A stretch of 64,000 bases of DNA from Biscogniauxia marginata. Taxonomy: Eukaryota > Ascomycota > Sordariomycetes > Xylariales > Xylariaceae. Below, piece after piece: positions 42,318 to 55,464 of this stretch. Position numbers and translations under genes: made by a program. Every line of letters starts with the position of its first letter. Position 1 is the stretch's first letter. A model generated the notes under the pieces. That model did no database searches, was not told the origin of the DNA, and saw only the letters and a program-made list of their open reading frames with translations. The stretch lies in contig MU404073.1 in assembly GCA_022695795.1 (NCBI GenBank), positions 124,001-188,000 on the forward strand. The letters run 5' to 3'.

Positions 42318-45057
42318 ACGCCGGGGGAGTTTTACTAATATTTTAGAATGCAAAAGGCTGAATGCAAGTTACTCTCAATTCAACACAACTTTCAAATGCC
42401 ACTCATCATACTCTAGAGTGAGTAGATTCAGATGGAATTCAACGTCCAAGTTACCACTATCTATAATAAATGGCGAACAACTTGGGTATGTGTTGAGCAT
42501 ATGAGTTGAAAACAATAGATATGAGTCGTGAAATTCTGAACTGGCTTATTGGAGACCAGGGTGGAGGACGAGGGCGGAGACAACTCTAGGGCCGTAGTAG
42601 TATTATCACACATTATCTTCCCGTACTAACATATTATCAAAGTGTGAGTATATATAACCTAGTCGTGGAGCGTTGCTAACAATAGCTCTGCCTGAGCCGA
42701 CTGGCACGTCGATCACATTATCTCGCTACAATTCGGCCAACTTATCGGCTTTAAATAGACGTGTACTGAAAATAACCAAGTTATTTACATATATCCTTTG
42801 TGCAAGGCAGCCGTATCATACTGGGTTGGTGTAATATGTCCCCGATCGTAACCTTGGATCCGTTGGGATATGTTTTCCAAGGAGTATTAGCCAAAAGTGC
42901 AGCATCTTCCAATGGCCATTGCTGGACCCTGACCTGCATAGACGCTGTCTATAGTAGTCACCATATTAACTAATGAAGACCAGAGGTACAACTCATACAC
43001 GATCACTCAAGTAGGTGAATGATTGATAAATGGAGAATAAATCATGTGAATCATACTTACTAATATGGATATTATAGTTTCACATGTAGCAAATATGGCT
43101 TCCACAGGTAACGGCGGGACAGATGACTGCGATGCCTGTGAGCGTTAAAGCCAAATTAGGATCATGCTGTAATATCTGGTTAAGTATTAGTTTATAACTA
43201 AGAGGCCTAGAAGCATGTAAATTAAACTAGACCACAGTTCTTAACATTTCTATCACTATAATGACCAAACCTTGATCCTCTAAGATAACGAAAAAAAATT
43301 CCTACTGATCTCCTTTATGTCAATTTATGGCTCTATTGCTTAAGTTGCCTACAGTGGCAATTATCCACTGGTGTATATGAGCAGTTAAGGGGGGATCATG
43401 GCACCCTGAACCTGTTTCCAGACACCCTTAATCACTTTCCTTAAAATTTTCTACCCCCAAGATGGTTTCTAGATGGCATGAGAAAGTGAGTCTAACACTA
43501 AAACTACACGTTCAAATAATGGCTGGTTACTATTCTAGCCTAAAGGGGGATTGCCCAAATCGCAAAAGATAGGTGGTATTAAAAATTTTATCCCCTTGAG
43601 GTATAGAAAAGACAATAACTCTCTAGCAAGTCGTAAGCTTGATATACCAGATGCAGCCTTGAAGGACAATATTGCCGAACTTGCGGGTATATCATTGGAA
43701 GATGAGCTCTACTCGGACACGATTTAGAAGCATCTAGTCCGAAAACCCTGTAAATTCTGGAGAAATTCTCTTTATCGTTATTTCTGTGTATAATATCTCA
43801 AGCACAGATGCTACATCTCGAAGTATATTAACTAGACCATGCTTCGAACCCAAATGCGACGGTCCGCAAATCTTCCTTATAACCACGTATCAAACATGAT
43901 TTTTCATTGACAAGTGTGGACAGATAGATACATTTTATTTCAGCCAAAAAAAAGCGATATTTGACCTGACAACTCGAACTGGGACCACTCTCTTCATTGG
44001 GAGCCCTCTTTATAGAGATACCAGCTTCCCAAGGGTTGCTGCATCCTTCGCTGCTAATGGCTTCGATACCACTGGGACTACCTAAATATCCCCAGAACAA
44101 AGCCAGCTTCTGAAGGGACGTTCGAACGTGCTCTCTGTTTCAAAGGGTTTACCAAAATGTTTCACAAGATCATTGGACCTATACCGGCTCGACCGACTTA
44201 CTTCGGACTCGGTAGATGCACCCACTCGGAGTGCCGCTTCAGCACGTGACTCAAGTAGTTTATAGTCAGGATAGTAATGAAGTGGGTTCTATTCGAGTTT
44301 GATTTCAAATCGGACACTGACAAGATAACCGGGACACATCATGCCCGAGATATCCGATTTCAGTATCGGGGTACTTGACTAAACTAATTCAAGAATTAAG
44401 GTACTTGTGGTCTAATAGAAGCGAGAGAGAATTCACTGAAAGAAAGGAATTATCTCCTTATCATCACGAGAAAGACAAGTGCCCAAATTGGCAACGCCTT
44501 TCTATGCTTATCACTGTCGAGATAACATGGAGATATGAAAATAGGTTGAAGCCCACGAGCAGAGTCGCGTTGGGTATATAATCATACACGTAACACTAGA
44601 GGCAGAGAAGACAAGAGAGCCATTGCTCCTTACAGTATGCAAGCAGGTAGTACAGCTGTATGTTATCAACCTTAGATGGATCCACATCACTTTACCAGGT
44701 ATGTATGTTTTTGTGCATATGCAAATGGGTACGTACCTGCAGGATGCGTCATGTGGCGCACCGCATGTGGCTAACGGCAGACTTAGTCAGCTTTTATGGC
44801 TAATGTGCATAGTGGACACTAGGTAGACAAGCCGGGTTGCAGGTAATTTGCTTAGCGACCTGAGCTCCTAGCCTCAGTTGCTGCTCATCCTCTCCGTCCC
44901 ACTAAATAATAGAGAACAGGCAGCACGAGTACTTTTCACCTTTCTCATCTTGCACTCTCGATATAGTCGCGCCGATGACCAGTTTAGTACCTTACTGAGC
45001 TTCAATAATCATTGTTTGCCTAGCCTCTTCCCCCCTCCGCTCCCCTCATTGGCAGTC

Positions 45058-47914
45058 ATGTCAACAACTCCCGCTCCGCCTGAGGACCAAGCGAGGTTAT
45101 TGGAAGATGCCTTGATAGCCGTGCGCCAGCAGACCGCGCTGATGCGCAAATGCCTCGACACTCCTGGGAAGCTCATGGACGCCCTGAAGTGCTGGTAGGT
45201 TGGCTGTGGCCCAAGCAACTCTGAGCTCATTGACGGCGCATCCTCGCTAACCGTCTCTTACAGCTCTACGTTGGTCGCTGAACTGCGCACGAGTAGCCTG
45301 GGACCAAAGCAATACTATGAGCTATACATGTCTGTTTTCGATGCATTGCGCTACCTCTCCGTCCACCTACGCGAAAACCACCCTCATAATCACCTCGCCG
45401 ACCTTTACGAACTTGTACAATATGCTGGCAACATCGTTCCCCGTCTCTATCTTATGATCACCGTTGGAACGGCATACATGTCTATCCCCGAGGCCCCGGT
45501 AAAAGAGCTGATGAAGGACATGATGGATATGAGCCGTGGTGTCCAGCACCCCATCCGTGGCCTGTTTCTCCGCTACTACCTATCCGGCCAGGCCAGGGAC
45601 TTCCTACCCACGGGCGAGGGCGATGGGCCCGAAGGCAATCTCCAGGACTCGATCAACTTCATCCTCACCAACTTCGTCGAAATGAATAAGTTATGGGTAC
45701 GACTGCAACACCAAGGACATTCGAGGGAGCGGGAGCAGCGAACGAAGGAGCGCAAGGAATTGCAACTCTTGGTGGGCAGTAACATCGTGCGTTTAAGCCA
45801 ATTGGTGGATCTCGAGGCATACAGCACTGGAATCTTGGGGCCCCTACTTGAACAGGTGGTTCAATGCCGAGATGTTCTAGCCCAGGAATACCTCCTGGAG
45901 ATAATCACTCAGGTTTTCCCTGACGAATTTCACCTCCATACTCTTGATCAGTTCCTTGGGGCCGTGTCACGGCTGAACCCTCACGTCAACGTTAAAGCAA
46001 TCGTCATCGGCCTCATGGACAGGTTATCTGCGTATGCTGAGCGGGAATCGCAAGGTGATGCCCCGAAAGACAAAGCTAAGCTAGAAGAGGAGGCGCTGGC
46101 AGATCTGCTAGAGAAGATTCGGTTGGGAAAGGAACAACAGGAGTCGAAACCTACGCCTGCAGATCCAGCCTCGGATGCGAACGGCGAGCATGCCAACGGG
46201 GAGTCTACGGAGTCTAATGATACTGCCGAGGCCAATGCCGCAGAACCTGAAGCTCCTCCGCCAGTAGCAGATGCTGAAGAACCTGCAGTTGATAAGGATA
46301 ACGACGAGCAAGCGCCGCCGACGCCGAAGAAACAGCGTGGTATCCCCCATAACGTCAAGCTTTACGAGATATTCTTTGACCAGGTCAACAACCTCGTCAC
46401 TGCGCAGCATCTACCTATTCAAGATACAATCGCGCTGCTTGTCTCCCTCACCAACCTCGCCTTAAACATCTATCCGGGTCGACTTGACTACGTTGACCAG
46501 ATCCTGAACTATGCTAACGCTAAGGTCAAAGAGCATGCTAACAGTGCTGACCTACATTCTGCCCCTGCCCAGCAAAGTCTTCTCGCCCTACTTCAAGCCC
46601 CCCTCAAGCGATACGTTTCATTATTCACCGCGTTATCCTTACCGACATACGTACCCCTCTACCAATCCCAGACCTACCCGACGCGAAGAGCTGTCGCTGG
46701 TGAAGTAGCAAGGAGCTTGCTACGCAATCAGACGATAATTTCAACGACGGTCCAATTGGAAAATGTCCTTGAGATACTAAAGGTGTTGATCAAAGAAGGA
46801 TCGCAGCCGCCAGCTGGCTATCCTGGTGGCCCGCAACGCAGAGCTATGGAAACCGATGAGACGATGGAAGAACAGGGGTGGCTGGCGAGGATTGTCCACT
46901 TGCTCTACAGTGAAAACAATGACACGCAGTTTCGGCTGCTTCAGCTGGCCCGCAACGCATTCGCCGAAGGGAACGAGAGGATTCGCACGACAATCCCTCC
47001 GATTATTACAGCTGGTATGAAACTGGCACGCCGGTTCAAAGCCAGGGAGCATTACGATGACAACTGGGAGACCCAATTGAGCGCCTTGTTCAAATTCATG
47101 CATTCTGCGATTTCCGCCCTATACACAAGAGTGAATGGGTCCGGGGCCGCCGAACTTGCCTTACGGCTGTTCTGCGCGTGTGGTCAAACAGCCGACATGA
47201 CTGGGTTTGAAGAAGTTGCGTACGAGTTCTTCGCGCAGGCTTTCACAGTTTATGAGGAGGCTGTATCGGATTCCAAGGCACAATTTCAAGCAGTGTGTGT
47301 CATCGCCAGCGCATTGCACCAGACGCGGAACTTTGGGAAGGAGAATTATGATACACTCATTACGAAGTGTGCCCTGCACGGCAGCAAACTCCTAAGAAAA
47401 CCCGACCAGTGTAGAGCCGTGTACTTGGCGAGCCACTTGTGGTGGGCTACGCCACTGGCGGCAATTGAGGAGTCGGATGAAGGCGTGAGTACTACTCGAA
47501 TATCTTCACTTACATATACCGATACTAATCCATCATACTAGCTCTATCGGGACGGGAAGAGGGTCCTGGAGTGTCTACAACGGGCTTTACGAGTTGCCGA
47601 CTCGTGTATGGAACAGGCCACATCCATCGAGTTGTTTGTAGAAATCCTGGATCGCTATGTGTACTACTTTGATCAATCAAACGAATCGGTAAGAACAGAT
47701 ATCGCCACGGCTCGTTCAAGATACAACATGAGACTGACACACGCAGGTTACGACTAAGTACATCAATGGGCTTATCGAGTTGATCCATTCGAATCTTGGC
47801 ACCAACCAGCAGGATTCCGCCAGCATCGAGAGTAGCAAGCGGCATTTTAAGCACACGTTGGAGAACATTGCGGGGAGACAATATGAGGGCGTCGTTCTCC
47901 AGCCACAGAAATAA
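45058..47914 (+). CDS. VPS35: Retromer subunit VPS35
   Basis: Exons 45058-45194, 45264-47484, 47542-47688 and 47747-47914 give 890 residues, the usual length. The N-terminus contains [17 protein letters not shown] and [18 protein letters not shown] across intron 1, then [11 protein letters not shown] with the PRLYLM motif that binds VPS26. [15 protein letters not shown] follows, then long alpha-solenoid repeats, an acidic low-complexity insertion at roughly residues 335-420 (Glu/Ala/Pro-rich), and the VPS29-binding C-terminal half ([34 protein letters not shown]). VPS35 is the scaffold of retromer, which recycles cargo such as Vps10 from endosomes to the Golgi. A single-copy housekeeping gene is expected. 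The chosen ATG matches the conserved start (ARLLEDAL follows). All introns are GT-AG and in phase. Confidence 0.97.
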
Positions 47915-49005
47915 GGATGATGCCTTGGACTGGGACCTCGACCATCAATCACAATGCCAGCTGCGCAGCTCATCCCTTGGCGCCCAGCTTAGCCGGCCGT
48001 TGAAGTGGAGGTTCGCAGAGGTGGCCTAGAATCGCAAAAGCGAGGTCATGGCCGGGGATGTGTCAACAGATATTCTTGTGTACATATGTATATTGTAGGT
48101 TTTGTTTTGGAACGACAGATAGTAAGGAGGTCGACTACGGATTACAGGGGTAGGACTCTGAAGTGAAGCCCTAGGCGCTTCTGCGAATCAGTCGGAAGCC
48201 AAGCCCGTACGAGAGAGAGAGAGAGAGAGAGTTTAAACGTTTATGATTTAATGCAGAGCAGCCATTGTCGTTGGTCAGGGTTTTTATTTTCCGTATCTGT
48301 CTATTTCCTTTACGTAGTAATATGTGTAAATCGCGTCATCGGCATGGTAGTACCTAAGATTATTGATGTACAATACCTAATCTACCTAGGCCAAACCCTC
48401 TCTGGTGTTTAGGTGGTTCTTGGCAGTCCCGTCTCCTTGGCCAAAAGATACCTAGGTAGCTTACATATCGATCGGGGTGCACATATGTATACTGGCGAAC
48501 CCCCTGAGTGTGGCAGTGCATAGGTACTTGGTGCTTGTAGACACACACAGTGTGTGATTACTAAGGATCTGCCCGGGTGGCCTGGGATTTAGTTTGTTTG
48601 ATAGTTCGAATTGTCGGCGCAGATCTAACAAACCCGCCAACACGTCTCCAAGTCCGCCCGTACGTTAATCATTAGCTTCAATTTCCTAACTTCGTTGCTT
48701 TATCGTGATACCTCAGCTCGATTTGTTTCCCGACTGCTCTCCTTTTCCTTCTCCGTGTATGTCTGTCGCATCCAGGCTCGGACAAATGCTATATTCCCGC
48801 CTGGCATAGGCATCTTTTCTTTTTCCTTGCTCGGATTCACAGCGGTTCGCTCCTTTATCGTGTATCGACTCGACTCGTAATCACTCGTTACCCCAGTCTG
48901 TCCCACCTGCGATCGAATGTATCATCATATCCGACAAGCGCCTCTTGTCGACACAATTCATTCAATGGTTTCGAGCTAAGCTATCAATGATCTTATTATC
49001 ACAAA
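47915..49005. other. Intergenic
   Basis: About 1.1 kb without a supported gene. It contains the GA microsatellite at 48211-48231 and several ACCTAGGTA words. The C- and T-rich tract at 48700-48860 is probably the promoter or leader of the M28 peptidase gene. Confidence 0.5.
48211..48231. repeat. (GA)n microsatellite
   Basis: Ten uninterrupted GA dinucleotides in the 3' region of VPS35. Confidence 0.9.
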
Positions 49006-51787
49006 ATGCCGTCCGAGAAGTCACATTACGAGCCGCCGCCACCCATACCATCCTACGATGAAGCCACCTCCTCTTCTCGTCCGAACTGGCCACCCGCGCC
49101 GTCTCCCGTAGACACGAGGCCCGATCACGAGACCGAGTCCCAATCTCTGCTTTCCTCCCACAGCCGGCACCCCGAGCCGTCGAGACGCATTCCCCGCGGC
49201 TACCGGCCTCCGCATATAGAATCCGATGATGAGGGGTCGGACTGGAGTCTCGAGGACGATAGCGATGACGACGGCGAAGGTGCGCGGGTGCGCCGGGAGA
49301 TGCAAGAGATGGAAGTCGAAGATCCGCTAAACGGCCATCGCTCTAGTTCTTCGTCTTCATGGACAAAACGCATTGGTTTCTCATTGCCGCAGTGGAAATG
49401 GCGATGGCGGCTCCCCCGACTGACCGTCCGACTCCCCCGCGCAAGCGATAATGCGCGTAGCGATGGCGCCGAGCCGGCCGAGCGCCCGAGACGATGGAGA
49501 CTGCCCGACTTCAACAACTCTGCCGCCCTGCTTATGGTCGGCCGTCTGCTAGCCGTGTTCCTCATCTTGGGCTTTGTATACCTTATCTTCATGAGCGACC
49601 TCTTTACGAACATGACGCGGCGTATCGGTGGGCAGATGTTCGACCCAGAGGCCGTGCGACAGTACGTGCAGATGAACGTCAATTCAGACGAGATGAGGGA
49701 CACCTTGAAACATTTCACAACCTACGCACACATCGCGGGGACCGAGGGCGACTATGCGCTGGCAATGGACGTACGAAATAGCTTCATGAAGAATGGGCTG
49801 GAAGCGGTCACGGTCGACGATTACTACGTATATCTTAACTACCCGAAGGCAGGCGGTCGGGCAGTGGAGATTATGTCTGAGGATGGTAGCAAGGCGACCT
49901 GGGCCGCTGCTCTCGAAGAGCCGGATGTCGGCGGGGAGACAGCAGGCCGGCAGACTTTTGTATTTCACGGGCACTCTAAGGCTGGCGACGTCAGAGGACC
50001 ATTAATATACGCAAACTACGGATCGAGGGAGGACTTCAAGAAACTATCCGACAAGGGCATCGACACGAAAGGTGCGATCGCGCTTGTGCGCTATTACGGC
50101 ACGCAAGGCGATCGGGGTCTGAAGGTCAAGGCGGCCGAGCTGGCTGGCTTTGCTGGCTGCATTATATACAGCGATCCGGCTGATGATGGCTTCGTCCTAG
50201 GCGAGCCGGCGCCGAAAGGGCGCTATATGCCCTCTGATGGCGTACAGAGGGGCTCCGTTAGTTTGATGAGTTGGGTTGTAGGGGATGTGCTCACTCCTGG
50301 TTGGGAGAGTAAGGAGGGTCAGCCCCGCATGAAAAAGGAGCAGACCTCCGGCCTAGTTCAGATTCCCAGCATACCAATTTCCTGGCGGGATGCGCAGGTG
50401 CTCCTACAACACCTCGAAGGATTTGGCGAAGAGTGCCCAGAGGAATGGCAAGGTGGCGTTCCAGACGTCAAGTGGTGGTCTGGTAATTCATCATCTCCCG
50501 TTGTACGACTCAAGAACGAGCAGGACGAGAACGAGCGACAGGAGATCTGGAATATCTATGGAAAGATTGATGGTGTCGAGCAAAACGAAAAATCCATCAT
50601 CATTGGCAATCACCGTGATGCGTGGGCCTTCGGCGCAACAGACCCGAATTCGGGAACCGCTGTTATGCTGGAAGTCACACGCCTCTTCGGCGATCTTCTG
50701 GCGAAGGGCTGGCGGCCGCTTCGCACGATCGAGTTCATGAGCTGGGATGCCGAGGAGTACAACATGATTGGGAGTACAGAATTCGTCGAAAAGAACCTCG
50801 AGACGCTTCAGAAGAATGCGTTTGCCTACGTGAACCTCGATACTGCTGTTTCGGGGCAGGAGTTCCGGGCGGCCGGCTCCCCCATGTTCCGCAAGCTAAT
50901 CCACAAGGTTCTCGATAGAGTCACCGACCCATATTCTAATCTGACCCTGCGTGCCTTGTGGGATGAACGCAATGCGGAGCTTGAAAGCCTCGGGTCAGGA
51001 AGCGATTATGTTGCATTTCAGGATATAGCAGGTACCAGCTCACTCGACATTTGGTTTGAAGGGGGGAAGCACCCTTACCATTCCTCGTACGACAACTTTG
51101 AATGGATGGAGACGGTCGGCGACAAGGACTTCGTCTACCACAACCTACTTGCTCAGGTGCTCTCATTACTCATTCTCGAGCTCTCAGACAGGCCTATCCT
51201 TCCCTTCGACATGGGCAACTACGCCCTCAGCCTGGGCCGCTATCTAGGTGACCTGTGGCAGTGGACGGAGGACAAGGGCCTCAACAAGGGCGACGACAAG
51301 AAAGTCGACCTAGACCCCATCAGGGACGCCATCAGGGAAGTCGAGACGGCGGTCGCCCAATTCGAGAAGTGGGAGCCGTACTGGGAACAGACCGTGGTCG
51401 CCTCCAACGGGTGGGAGCCAGCGGGCCTGGGATCCCGAAGGTGTGATTACAACGGCCGGATGGCGAACTTCGAGACGGGGCTGTTGGATCTGGAATTCGG
51501 CGGCGGCGTAAGTTTTTTCGTTCTTTTTTTTTTCAACTTTGTTCTCTCTCTCTTTATCTTCCTACTTTACCGTGGCCGTATTTTTGCTGACACAACGACA
51601 GATACCGAACCGGACGCAGTTCAAACATGTCGTGTTCGGCCCGCAGAAGTGGTCCGGCTACGACGAGGCGTTCTTCCCGGCGATCCGCGATGTCGTCGAG
51701 GCGGAGGACTGGCCGCTGGCGAGGAAGCTCGTCGAGAAGACGGCAAAGATCATAAACGATGCCGCGGCGGCGTTGATAGCGACATAA
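49006..51787 (+). CDS. M28B zinc peptidase, glutamate carboxypeptidase II / transferrin-receptor-like, type II membrane
   Basis: Exons 49006-51507 and 51602-51787 give 895 residues. A long cytosolic tail rich in Pro, Ser and Asp (about 165 residues) precedes one membrane span (ALLMVGRLLAVFLILGFVYL). Outside come a protease-associated domain (GDRGLKVKAAELAGFAGCII) and the peptidase domain. All co-catalytic zinc ligands and the base are present: His536 in GNHRDAW, Asp546 in TDPNSGT, Glu583/584 in DAEEYNMIGS, Asp612 in NLDTA, and His692 in HPYHSSYDNFEW. A helical dimerisation domain ends the protein across the intron (FKHVVFGPQKWSGYDE). It is probably an active vacuolar or surface carboxypeptidase; the yeast relative Vps70 acts in vacuolar sorting. 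The substrate is not certain. Without splicing at 51508 the frame would run into unrelated residues, so the intron is well supported. Confidence 0.94.
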
Positions 51788-54684
51788 GCAGTAAATAGGC
51801 CAAAGTCGGATGCGAGGGAAAAGTTTTCCCCCCTTGTAGTTGTTATTATTATTATCATTGCTTTTTTCAACTTCCTTTTGGTTTCTCGGGTTTCTTGGTC
51901 TTTTTTTCCCCCTCCACATCCCTATTTTCCCCTTTTAAATGACAAATATTCCTGCCCGCCTTGATTGGGGCTGGGATCAGTGCTTAGGTGTATATGTTTG
52001 TAAAGCACAACAAGAGAAAGAAAAGGGGAAAGGGAGAGGGAGGGATCCTTGTCTTGTCTTGGGGTCGCTGTATACCGGCTTTTTTTTTTTATAAAAACAA
52101 CCCCTGATTTGGAGGATTCATTCCCTTTAGTCCTATCATCCTTTTTCTCATTTTTGCATTGTTCGGCGTTTTATGGTGGGGGGTTTTTTTTTTTCTCTCC
52201 CTTCACTCTATACAATGTTTTGAGTTTTCTTTAAGATGTGTAGAGATGGGAAAGGAAGAAAAGGACCCAGGAAGACGGGGAATGGAGGAAGGGGAATGGG
52301 GGATGGGGGATGGGGAGGGGACTATTTATTAGAGCGATCGCGCTTAGGTTAGCTAGCGGTAAAGCGAAATGAAAAAATAGCGATATGTTATAAAGTTATT
52401 AAAGTGCTGTCGAGACGAGATGAAATAAATGCTCCAGTACAGCTAGCGTACCCCTGTGTCTGAGGGGGAAATGAGAGAGTATATACTGCTTGGGTAAGAT
52501 GTCTACATCAGCCTGATTCGAGAACGACTGGTGAGGCTATTCCTTACGCTGATATGTATGGTTATAACTTATATCGTAGTATACTCGGCTCAACTGTCTC
52601 ATCGGTTTCTTTTGGGATTTTTCTTTTGCCTTATCCGCTGTAGGGTCTCTGTACAACATGCCTTGGTCATCCAATATGTTTAACCCTATGGTATTAGTTA
52701 TCCTTGGTTATTCCCGGGCCTATGCCGTTTTCCTGCTTGGCCCACCTAGGACATAATACTGCTTCTTAGAGGCTCGATGATAAGCAATACGGATCTCACG
52801 ATCCAGCCTCTCGAAGTGTGGGGATGGCAGGGTCCATCCGAAATGACGTGCTAGCGTGCCCCCCGAGCTTCGACTTATTTCTAGCACATATGTATAAGAT
52901 GGCCAGATCACCGGGTGAACCGGAGGTAGCCCATATCTGAAAAAGATTTTGAGGGCCTCGTACGACTTTGAAGGCCACAGTTCACCGGTGCCCTATCTGC
53001 TCAGATGTTGAGCATGCATATGGGTGGATGTCAATGACAAATGCTACATGCTGACAAGTGGACATGTCCCCTCGGGCAAAGGGATGGAACGAAAGCTAAA
53101 TATCATATGACTGATAGATACTATGAAGGTCTCTAGACGGTACATATGTGCGTTTAGTTTCTCTAAAACCTGGTAAATTCCAAGGGTTTGAGGGGGCTCA
53201 AGTTAGTATCAAGTTCCACCTTGATATATACAGACACATGCTAACAAAACATATGATATTTTCTAATTAGCCTCACAGTGAACTAGATAGGGTTGCGAGG
53301 GTGAAACCAAACTCCTGCAGCGGAACTGATACACGTATTACCAAGAATCAAAAGTATAAAAATACACCCGCACCAACTGATACTTCGTACCGTAAGTATC
53401 GCTCTCGTGGGATAGACATAGAATTTGCACATGTAATCATCTAGGTATCATTAACAAATATTCCACAACTACTGTCCATTTCCACATCACCGCCGCTACT
53501 AGCCGGCTTAAAGATATGATATCTTCAACACAAACTACAAAGTATATACTACGAAAAATGTCTTGAAATTGGGTATTATCAATAACATGGCAGTTGCGCA
53601 AAGGGCTAGGTAGACCTGAAGTTATACGATAGGGGGCTCTCTTCAACGTTGAAATCTAAGCCTCGACAAGCTCCAACGGTTATTAGATTTTTGGTTCAAA
53701 AATTTTTTTAATTTTTTTAAATTTTTTTCAGAACTACCTATTTCGGGTAGCAACAGCCATGTCCAGTAAAAGAGTGATGGTTTATCGGCCCATACGTGCT
53801 AAACGACGACGATGTTATCCCGGGTGTTAACACCACTTGATCATCGGCCTTAAAATTGAGTTCGGCTTGGAGCAAGTCCCCCTCGAAATCACATGTTTAA
53901 AAGCTGACCCCCCGTTTGACCCTGCATGATAATCATTTCCCCGTGGGGCACCTCACCTCACCTTTTCGTCGGTATCCATAGTATGTACAGTCTCATCCGG
54001 CACAGCGCGCTATTCCGTAGGGGATCCGCCGATCCACCGCTCCGGCCTACAATAGGTACGGTGTCTCTCTCTAAACAAGGTGGACGTTTGCTGATCGGAC
54101 TAGCAAACGAGCCTGTCAGCCCGTTCGTTGCGGCTGAAGACATTAAGGACGGCTAGAGTTACTATAACATTCAGGGTGGGGGTTTTATATTTAACTAATA
54201 TTTATCATCATCACTCTGCTTCATAGCTAAGCAGTCTATGGCTGCGCTAACTGTGGAGTACATCTAATACGAGACCCCTCCCCCCACGACGTGATAGTAT
54301 GTGTACGGCCGTAACGCTGTAAGCCATATGCACGATCCGAGTCGTCCCCGTGCAGCCGCATTGCAGGCCTGATCCAACGACCCGGCGTTAGCCCGCTGAC
54401 CGGAATGGAGAACCTTGAGGGGCGCGCGTGAGAACCTGGTTGGCCAAGTAGCGAAGGAGTCCCCCCTTATGCCGTTCACATAAAACCGTGGTGATACCCA
54501 GGCCTTCTGTGCTCCCCGGCAGTTCTCGTACAGATCACCTCCTCGTCAACTAGGGACATCGTGAAATAAATCATCTACTTACTACCTTACCTACCTACCT
54601 ATATATCGAGGTTTTTTTTGTTTTTGTTTTTTCCCCATATTCCATCTATTACTAGGCCGCCACATTTGTCGTCACCGTAGCACG
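51788..54684. other. Large intergenic region with homopolymer and G-rich tracts
   Basis: About 2.9 kb without a supported gene. T-runs occur near 52080, 52180 and 53700-53728, and the G-rich tract at 52291-52320 is listed separately. On the minus strand around 52910-52725 an open stretch contains GWTLPSPHFERLDREIRIAY, which looks coding-like but matches no family I know. Confidence 0.4.
52291..52320 (+). other. G-quadruplex-like tract
   Basis: Five runs of four or five G are separated by one to three bases (GGGGAATGGGGG, ATGGGGG, ATGGGG, AGGGG), which satisfies the usual G4 sequence rule. It lies about 500 bp after the peptidase stop codon. Confidence 0.55.
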
Positions 54685-55464
54685 ATGGAGTCGCCACTCA
54701 TGCGCGCGCCGGCAGAGATACGGATGATGATCTACGAGTACCTCTTCGACGACGGCGGTAACGAGTGGCTCGTGATCGAGAGCGCGGGGGCGGGCACGGC
54801 GCCGCCGGCCAAGGGGAAGCGGTCGCGGAGCCGGTACTACGTGCTCGACCGGTCCCTGCACCGGCGGTGCTACGAGACGACGTACCGGCTGGGCACGGAG
54901 GGCGCGCGCTTCTGCGCGGCGCTCATGCGGGCGAACCGGGCGGTCTACGGGGAGACGGCGCACCTGGTGTACGGGCGGCACTCGTTCGACTTCGGCGGCG
55001 ACGTCGAGGCGGTCGAGCCGTTCCTGTCGGACCTGACGCCGCCGAGCCGGCGCCTGGTCCGCGGCATCTCGCTCTACAAGCGCGGCGGGCCGGCGGCGAC
55101 GCCGCTGTGTGATAGTGATTGTAGCGAGTGGCGCCGCGCGTGCCGGTTCCTGCGCGACGCCGCCGCGGCGCCGGTGCGCAGGCTGCGCCTCGTCGTGCAG
55201 GCCGGGAGGCCGGCCGCGCCTTGGGACGGCCCCCAGGAGTTCACCGCTGCCGAGCTCAAGCTGCTGGCAGACATCAAGCACGAGAGCCTCGACTGGGTCG
55301 CGGAGCTCGCCGGCGTCAGGGGCATCGAGGAGCTCGAGGTCGTTGCCGATGTCCACTACTGCCCGCCTCCGGTCTCGACGAGCATGATCGTCTTTTCCGC
55401 CTTCTCGGCCTCGATCGAGAGGGGCCTGGCCGAGTTCCTGAGGAGTCAGCTGCGCTTGGGATAG
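54685..55464 (+). CDS. Hypothetical protein, 2EXR/F-box-like fungal family, very GC-rich
   Basis: A single exon of 259 residues. The N-terminus MRAPAEIRMMIYEYLFDDGG fits the LPxEIRxxIYxxLL opening of fungal 2EXR/F-box-like proteins. ALMRANRAVYGETAHLVYG then matches the second typical motif (returning or storing cells of the same family read L-x-N-x-x-I-Y-x-E-x-x-x-x-L-Y). The remainder alternates hydrophobic strands and basic helices (LVRGISLYKRGG, LRLVVQAGRPAAP). Function is unknown. Third positions are almost all G or C, in sharp contrast to the AT-rich flanks, and an antisense frame stays open over most of the gene as a result of that composition. The sense frame is preferred because of the family motifs. 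Confidence 0.7.
   Translation: MESPLMRAPAEIRMMIYEYLFDDGGNEWLVIESAGAGTAPPAKGKRSRSRYYVLDRSLHRRCYETTYRLGTEGARFCAALMRANRAVYGETAHLVYGRHSFDFGGDVEAVEPFLSDLTPPSRRLVRGISLYKRGGPAATPLCDSDCSEWRRACRFLRDAAAAPVRRLRLVVQAGRPAAPWDGPQEFTAAELKLLADIKHESLDWVAELAGVRGIEELEVVADVHYCPPPVSTSMIVFSAFSASIERGLAEFLRSQLRLG

Larger units (their letters stand above)
40956..45057. other. Long sparse region with unexplained coding-like fragments
   Basis: About 4.1 kb without a gene I can name. Three stretches read like coding remnants. On the minus strand, near 43160-43090, there is LALTLTGIAVICPAVTCG, which is hydrophobic and Cys-containing. On the minus strand, near 42940-42790, there is WPLEDAALLANTPWKTYP continuing to a stop. 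On the plus strand, near 43550-43728, an open stretch contains DIPDAALKDNIAELAGISLE and ends in TAG. The two minus-strand pieces could be exons of one small gene. The repeat near 42157 and the small frame at 41436 are listed separately. The final 500 bp are the VPS35 promoter. Confidence 0.35.

Noticed and set aside
43828..44100. 90-codon minus-strand frame
   Set aside because: No family match. The plus strand of the same stretch is also open for about 40 codons, so the signal is ambiguous.
54652..55356. 234-codon minus-strand frame over the 2EXR gene
   Set aside because: Antisense shadow of a GC-rich gene. The composition is Arg/Ala/Pro-rich with no family motif.
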